This document shows, in pieces, positions 20,251-23,549 of a stretch of 23,549 nucleotides of DNA. Source of the DNA: a virus; the IMG/VR virus record IMGVR_UViG_3300042924_006037, positions 1 to 23,549 of that record; one strand, given 5' to 3'. The notes under the pieces are model-generated. The model did no database searches and was not told the origin of the DNA. It saw nothing but the letters and a program-made list of their open reading frames with translations. The stretch's first letter is position 1. Each line of letters begins with the position of its first letter. The translations under genes and the position numbers were made by a program.

Positions 20251-20806
20251 TTTTTACGCACAAAGAAGTCCAAGCCGCAGTCCGCGCCAAGACAAAGATG
20301 GCCGACTCAGAGCCGGGAATCATCGCCAGCTCACTGCAAATGACCGCCGTGTAGAGAGCGGCATTCGGATAAACATCCTTACCAACTTCCTTCATCCACT
20401 GATGAAGCTGATTGATCCGGTTGTTCGCATCTTCGAAGTCCGTCGCGATAATCTCGCGCACCCGACTCCATGCTGGATCGATTCGATCCTTGAAGAACGA
20501 ATTGCCAAAGCCGGGAATCTTCATGCCAGCACCAATGGCCGACTTCAACGCTCGCTCGTCAAACCGCTCGTAAACGTATCGAGCAGGTCCAATCGGACCA
20601 TGAGCGTCGCCAAGAGTCAGAATGGCTGAGGCGATTCCATTCGTAAGCTGCGCGCTTCCAAAGAAGGCGTTCACCGCAGCAACCGAACTCGCGTTCTGAT
20701 TGTTACGCGCCGCCATGTCATGCGCGTCAAAGACAGCCTGAAGAAGCTCCAATTTCTTTGGAGTGGCTTCTGCTAGACCGAAATCGATGTTGAGGTTCAG
20801 AACCAT
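20240..20806 (-). CDS. Truncated citrate synthase-like protein, probably not catalytic
   Basis: The 188 residues align by eye with the second half of citrate synthase. ILTLGDAHGPIGPAR (62-76) corresponds to the GPAHGGA loop. IPGFGNSFFKDRIDPAW (97-113) corresponds to GFGHRVYK..DPRA. VYPNAALYTAVICSEL (145-160) corresponds to LYPNVDFYSGIILKAM, and FVLARTAAWTSL (171-182) to FAMARTVGWIAH. Of the three catalytic residues in E. coli enzyme numbering, His264 is kept as His69, His305 is Asn102 and Asp362 is Ala150. Full enzymes are about 370-430 residues. A structural or moonlighting role in the particle is likelier than citrate synthesis. It overlaps the upstream gene by 10 bases and the downstream gene by 11. 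Confidence 0.75.
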   Translation of the reverse strand: MVLNLNIDFGLAEATPKKLELLQAVFDAHDMAARNNQNASSVAAVNAFFGSAQLTNGIASAILTLGDAHGPIGPARYVYERFDERALKSAIGAGMKIPGFGNSFFKDRIDPAWSRVREIIATDFEDANNRINQLHQWMKEVGKDVYPNAALYTAVICSELAMIPGSESAIFVLARTAAWTSLCVKNER

Positions 20807-21768
20807 TGCGAGAATCCACCGCCATTTAATCCTACACCGACCATGCGTATCGTATGCACGGCATCGCCCAGATACTGCATCGTCTGCTCCTGCACAGCTT
20901 GAACCGCTTTAGCTTCGTAGGCCACTGCTTCCTGAATCAAATCGTTCTCCTCCTTACGAATCGCCATGACCATCAGTTTGATGGCATCGGGACACGGAGG
21001 AATGAGGTAGTCGTTCACGCTCGTCGCGTTGATATGGCGCATCTTCGCCATGACCGTCACCGGCTTATCCTCGTCGTTGTGGCAGCGGTCGGTCAGCAGA
21101 CTGCGACGGTACTGCGGCAAAGTTTCATCTGGGTCGTAAACTGCCAGATCGAGTTCGGACAACGCAGTCGCATCGTACTCGTACAGTCGGCTCGCGGTGT
21201 TCGTCGCCTCGCGGATAACGCCGGTAAGCTGCGTGAACTTCTTGGTTGATTGAACGTACGGCAAAGCGAGCGTCAGCTTCTCTCCGTCAATCCATGCGCC
21301 GCCGGACTGTGTTCGAATCCACTGACCGTTCTGATCGACTCCTTGCAGGGTGATGGTCTTGCCGACATCCGAAGCGTCGCCAGGGTAGACTCGAATGTAG
21401 CTGTTAAGACCGCCAGACATGTCGCGGTAAGAGACGACAGTCCCACGGTCAATAAGCTGCTTACCGACACAAGCGTCTCCTGAGTTGAGCAGTCCATAGC
21501 CGGTTTCTTGAAACTCGAACCATTGATTGCGGACGGTTCCGACTCCGCAGCAATCAGCTACAGCTTCGATGGTTTCGATCTGACGCGGCCAAGTGATGCA
21601 ACCGCCGACCGTGTGAATCGTGAATCGCCCGTACGCACCGGCCCACAGACCCTTGTGTAGAAGCCTTCGACACGCTTGGTTGATGTAATCGTAAACGCGC
21701 TGATCATCGACACATACGCCGATGACCCGAGCGATAGTCGAGCGGATGTCCTGAACGATCAGCTTCAT
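20797..21768 (-). CDS. Probable neck/tail structural protein, 323 aa
   Basis: The N-terminal helices IRSTIARVIGVCVDDQRVYDYINQACRRLLHKGLW (8-42) resemble the opening of podovirus tail-tube or head-tail adaptor proteins. CITWPRQIETIEAVADC (57-73) and RNQWFEFQETGYGLL recall a family of uncharacterised phage structural proteins in environmental genomes. The middle part is beta-rich, and the C-terminus (PCPDAIKLMVMAIRKEENDLIQEAVAYEAKAVQAV) is a long helix. It sits between the collar-type protein and the metabolic-like pair. The assignment to tail tube versus adaptor is uncertain. The start is fused as ATGA with the preceding gene's stop. Confidence 0.6.
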   Translation of the reverse strand: MKLIVQDIRSTIARVIGVCVDDQRVYDYINQACRRLLHKGLWAGAYGRFTIHTVGGCITWPRQIETIEAVADCCGVGTVRNQWFEFQETGYGLLNSGDACVGKQLIDRGTVVSYRDMSGGLNSYIRVYPGDASDVGKTITLQGVDQNGQWIRTQSGGAWIDGEKLTLALPYVQSTKKFTQLTGVIREATNTASRLYEYDATALSELDLAVYDPDETLPQYRRSLLTDRCHNDEDKPVTVMAKMRHINATSVNDYLIPPCPDAIKLMVMAIRKEENDLIQEAVAYEAKAVQAVQEQTMQYLGDAVHTIRMVGVGLNGGGFSQWF

Positions 21769-22565
21769 TTGGTGTAGTATTCTCGGATGGTTCGCTTGAT
21801 GAAGTACACACCGTAGAACGGCGGAAGGTTATTATGACCGATGGCGTTCTGGCTGTCGTTGCCAGTCTTGTCCGCGTTGGTCGTTCCAACTTCACCAGTC
21901 GTAATGCTTGGACCTGCTCCTCCGCCACCCGTTCCAGCGGCACCCTGAATAATCTTGGAGGGATAAGATCCAAGACCGGACCAAGTTTTTCCAACAAGGT
22001 AGTAGTCGTCGTTGTTTGGGATGGCCAACTGAGCAACGCCGTGCGTGTGTTCGTTGAACGGAGTTTCCGCAACGATAAGCGTGTGCTTGTCCTCGCCGAC
22101 AACAGATGTGGTCGTTGAGGTTCCATTGACATTCACGGTTCCGCTCGCCGCAAACGCTCCAACGCCAACCGGGAATCGAGCATCAAAATTTGTGTCAATC
22201 TCCCACATTGGGCCAGTCATCAGGGCAGCGGTAGCGGTTCCATCGCCACCGTCGTAGCTCAAGATATCTGCGGCAGGGCCAGCAAAGATGCGACGCTCGG
22301 AGCTGTTGGGCGCAACCGGATGCTGTCTTGCCCAGTATCCATTGACGCGCACCCACCAGTTACCCTTCTCATCTAGCCACGGATAAACCTGATTGTTCAG
22401 CGCAGGAGTGGTCGATCCGAAGTTGAAGAACGAGTTTCCAATCGAGCTGTTGAACGTCGCCTGAGTGCCGCTGATGATATCGTTGGCCAAGTTCTGGTAG
22501 TTCAGCGGACAATATCCAACCGGCAGACTCGGAGGAGTGAGCGTGATGAGTGTAAGGTTTGGCAT
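21765..22565 (-). CDS. Tail-collar-type protein, 266 aa
   Basis: The C-terminal half has features of phage tail-collar/fibre domains: FDARFPVGVGAF (127-138), FNEHTHGVAQL (170-180), a Gly-rich loop (210-219) and HNNLPPFYGVYFIKR (244-258), the last being the typical closing motif that follows a NxPP-type turn. The N-terminal 100 residues are unfamiliar and may attach it to the tail. Such proteins form trimeric tips or fibre bases. The ATG is separated from the upstream stop by exactly the 10 bases CCTAACAATC, and no SD is present. Confidence 0.7.
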   Translation of the reverse strand: MPNLTLITLTPPSLPVGYCPLNYQNLANDIISGTQATFNSSIGNSFFNFGSTTPALNNQVYPWLDEKGNWWVRVNGYWARQHPVAPNSSERRIFAGPAADILSYDGGDGTATAALMTGPMWEIDTNFDARFPVGVGAFAASGTVNVNGTSTTTSVVGEDKHTLIVAETPFNEHTHGVAQLAIPNNDDYYLVGKTWSGLGSYPSKIIQGAAGTGGGGAGPSITTGEVGTTNADKTGNDSQNAIGHNNLPPFYGVYFIKRTIREYYTK

Positions 22566-22575
22566 GATTGTTAGG
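22566..22575 (-). promoter_or_regulatory. CCTAACAATC leader filling an intergenic gap
   Basis: On the minus strand the ten bases between the TAG of the large structural gene and the ATG of the collar-type gene are exactly CCTAACAATC. The same nine bases precede the plus-strand start at 5372. Because the gap is in mid-operon, a role in translation initiation is more likely than in transcription. Confidence 0.4.
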
Positions 22576-23549
22576 CTATTCCGATGTGTAGGTCAGCGGG
22601 TTGATATCGCAGACATCAAGCGGCGTGCAGGCGGGGAAGACCGTCCGGCACTCTCCAACACTCGACTCTTGGATGTCGTAGGCGTGAACTCGAAGACTCT
22701 TGACCCGACAGTACCCGATGATGTTCAGCATAACCTGAACCTCGTAAAGATTCCGAGCAGGAGTGCTGATCGTCGCGTTACACGGCGCATCCGATGGAGT
22801 GGGGAAGCGCATCTTAGGCCGATACTGCGGCTTGAAATTTGTCAGAGGACACAGATCAAAGCACTGCGTAACAGTCGCGCATTCGGCGAAGTCAATCCAG
22901 TCGATCCAACCAGGATACTGGTCAGGTCGATAGGTGACATTGAACGAGACATCGCCTTCCAGCTTGTCGATGAACAAGTCGCCGGAATCGAGCCGCTTCA
23001 GACCGAACGGAACCTCGAAGTTGTAGGCGCGAGTCTGCACCTGCCACTCGATTTCCTTCTTGGGAGTCTCGCTCAAGTTCATGTCAAACTTGTCACCCTT
23101 GGTGATTTCCCAAATCTGAATCGTGTCGTCCGATCCGCGAGCGATTGCGAAACAAGCGTCTCCGTAAGCGTTCTCGGTCTTGACGAGCTGCAACACGTTC
23201 AAGCCGGTCCAGATGCCAGCCCATGCCGGAGGAGCCTTCTTCCGCATCGAGGTGACAAGCTCCATATCCAGCACAGATATGGCCTTATGAATCACGCCTT
23301 CTGAATTGAAGCGAGGCTGAGAAGTCATCAGCACCCGATTGTCAAAGACAACGGCTGAACTGGCCCACAAGAGATTCGACTGATCGTTCTCAACGATGGG
23401 CGTCATCTCGCCACTGATGGGCGTGTTGCCCCAGTCATTGAATGACCGACGAGCGATGATGAACGAGCGGATGCCGTCGATAGCTCGGTAGAAGACATCG
23501 CCATTGACGGTGATGGCCGACCGTGCGCCTAGCGCGCCGCTGGTCAGCA
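22576..23549 (-). CDS. Large virion structural protein, C-terminal part (5' end outside window)
   Basis: The frame is open from the window edge to TAG at 22576-22578, giving 324 visible residues; the Met at 23406 is internal, because the reading continues upstream with TVNGDVFYRAIDGIRSFIIARRSFNDWGNTPISGE. Beta-rich repeats (ITVNGDVFYRAIDG, SNLLWASSAVVFDNRVLMTS, DACFAIARGSDDTIQIWEIT) suggest a propeller-like or stacked-sheet fold, as in tail tubular B-type or receptor-binding proteins. The C-terminal region has many cysteines (CATVTQCFDLCPL, CRTVFPACTPLDVCDI). The plus-strand frame 22537-23304 is a shadow. It is the first visible late gene. Confidence 0.65.
   Translation of the reverse strand, partial: LTSGALGARSAITVNGDVFYRAIDGIRSFIIARRSFNDWGNTPISGEMTPIVENDQSNLLWASSAVVFDNRVLMTSQPRFNSEGVIHKAISVLDMELVTSMRKKAPPAWAGIWTGLNVLQLVKTENAYGDACFAIARGSDDTIQIWEITKGDKFDMNLSETPKKEIEWQVQTRAYNFEVPFGLKRLDSGDLFIDKLEGDVSFNVTYRPDQYPGWIDWIDFAECATVTQCFDLCPLTNFKPQYRPKMRFPTPSDAPCNATISTPARNLYEVQVMLNIIGYCRVKSLRVHAYDIQESSVGECRTVFPACTPLDVCDINPLTYTSE

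Noticed and set aside
21704-22132. A 142-codon minus-strand frame overlapping the collar-type gene
   Set aside because: It is in another frame of a well-supported gene and consists of Ser/Thr/Arg/Leu-rich shadow sequence.
22537-23304. A 255-codon open frame on the plus strand
   Set aside because: It lies wholly opposite the structural gene, is compositionally unlike a protein of known type (Arg/Val/Asp shadow pattern) and has no SD or coupled neighbour.
1-23549. tRNA genes, CRISPR arrays, insertion sequences
   Set aside because: No cloverleaf-like sequence, regularly spaced repeats or transposase motifs were seen by eye.

Overview
This window is an internal piece of a tailed double-stranded DNA phage genome (Caudoviricetes). 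It shows a DNA-replication and recombination block, dozens of tiny co-oriented genes with start and stop codons fused as ATGA, and an opposing block of virion proteins. Large coiled-coil internal proteins beside tail proteins favour a podovirus-like particle. No terminase, portal, major capsid protein, DNA polymerase, integrase, tRNA or CRISPR array is visible. The host cannot be read from the sequence. Many starts lack a Shine-Dalgarno (SD) site, which hints at a host that tolerates SD-less initiation, but this is only inference.

Plus strand, 1-13418 (early/middle genes). Bases 1-2396 hold small unknown genes, a putative lytic transglycosylase and a C5-cytosine methyltransferase that shares almost its whole length with a second open frame. 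Bases 2397-2800 are non-coding and structured, ending in a strong terminator-like hairpin. Bases 2801-3796 carry a coiled-coil protein, a structured intergenic segment and a MerR/excisionase-type DNA-binding protein. Bases 3741-5800 form a recombination set: RecT-like annealing protein, RecE/YqaJ-like nuclease and an SSB-like (DUF669-like) protein. ThyX follows at 5874. Bases 6521-8577 are nine very small coupled genes, two of them possible ribbon-helix-helix proteins. Bases 8659-10560 carry an SF2 helicase, an SSB and a RuvC-like resolvase. After six more tiny genes comes a primase-helicase (11604-13418).

Minus strand, 13415-23549 (late/virion genes, transcribed right to left). In transcription order these are a large structural protein cut by the window edge, a tail-collar-type protein, a probable neck/tail protein, a citrate-synthase-like protein, a sulfotransferase-like protein, three probable internal/ejection proteins (270, 524 and 1134 aa) and two small basic proteins. 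The two transcription units meet tail to tail with stop codons overlapping in the 4-base string TTAG.

Main points of interest are the same-strand overlapping gene pair at the methyltransferase; a truncated citrate synthase homologue with two of three catalytic residues replaced, embedded in the virion operon beside a degenerate sulfotransferase-like gene; the 12-bp inverted repeat enclosing two hairpins just before the DNA-binding gene; and a recurring CCTAANAAT leader in front of SD-less starts on both strands. All family assignments are by eye from motifs; no database search was run.
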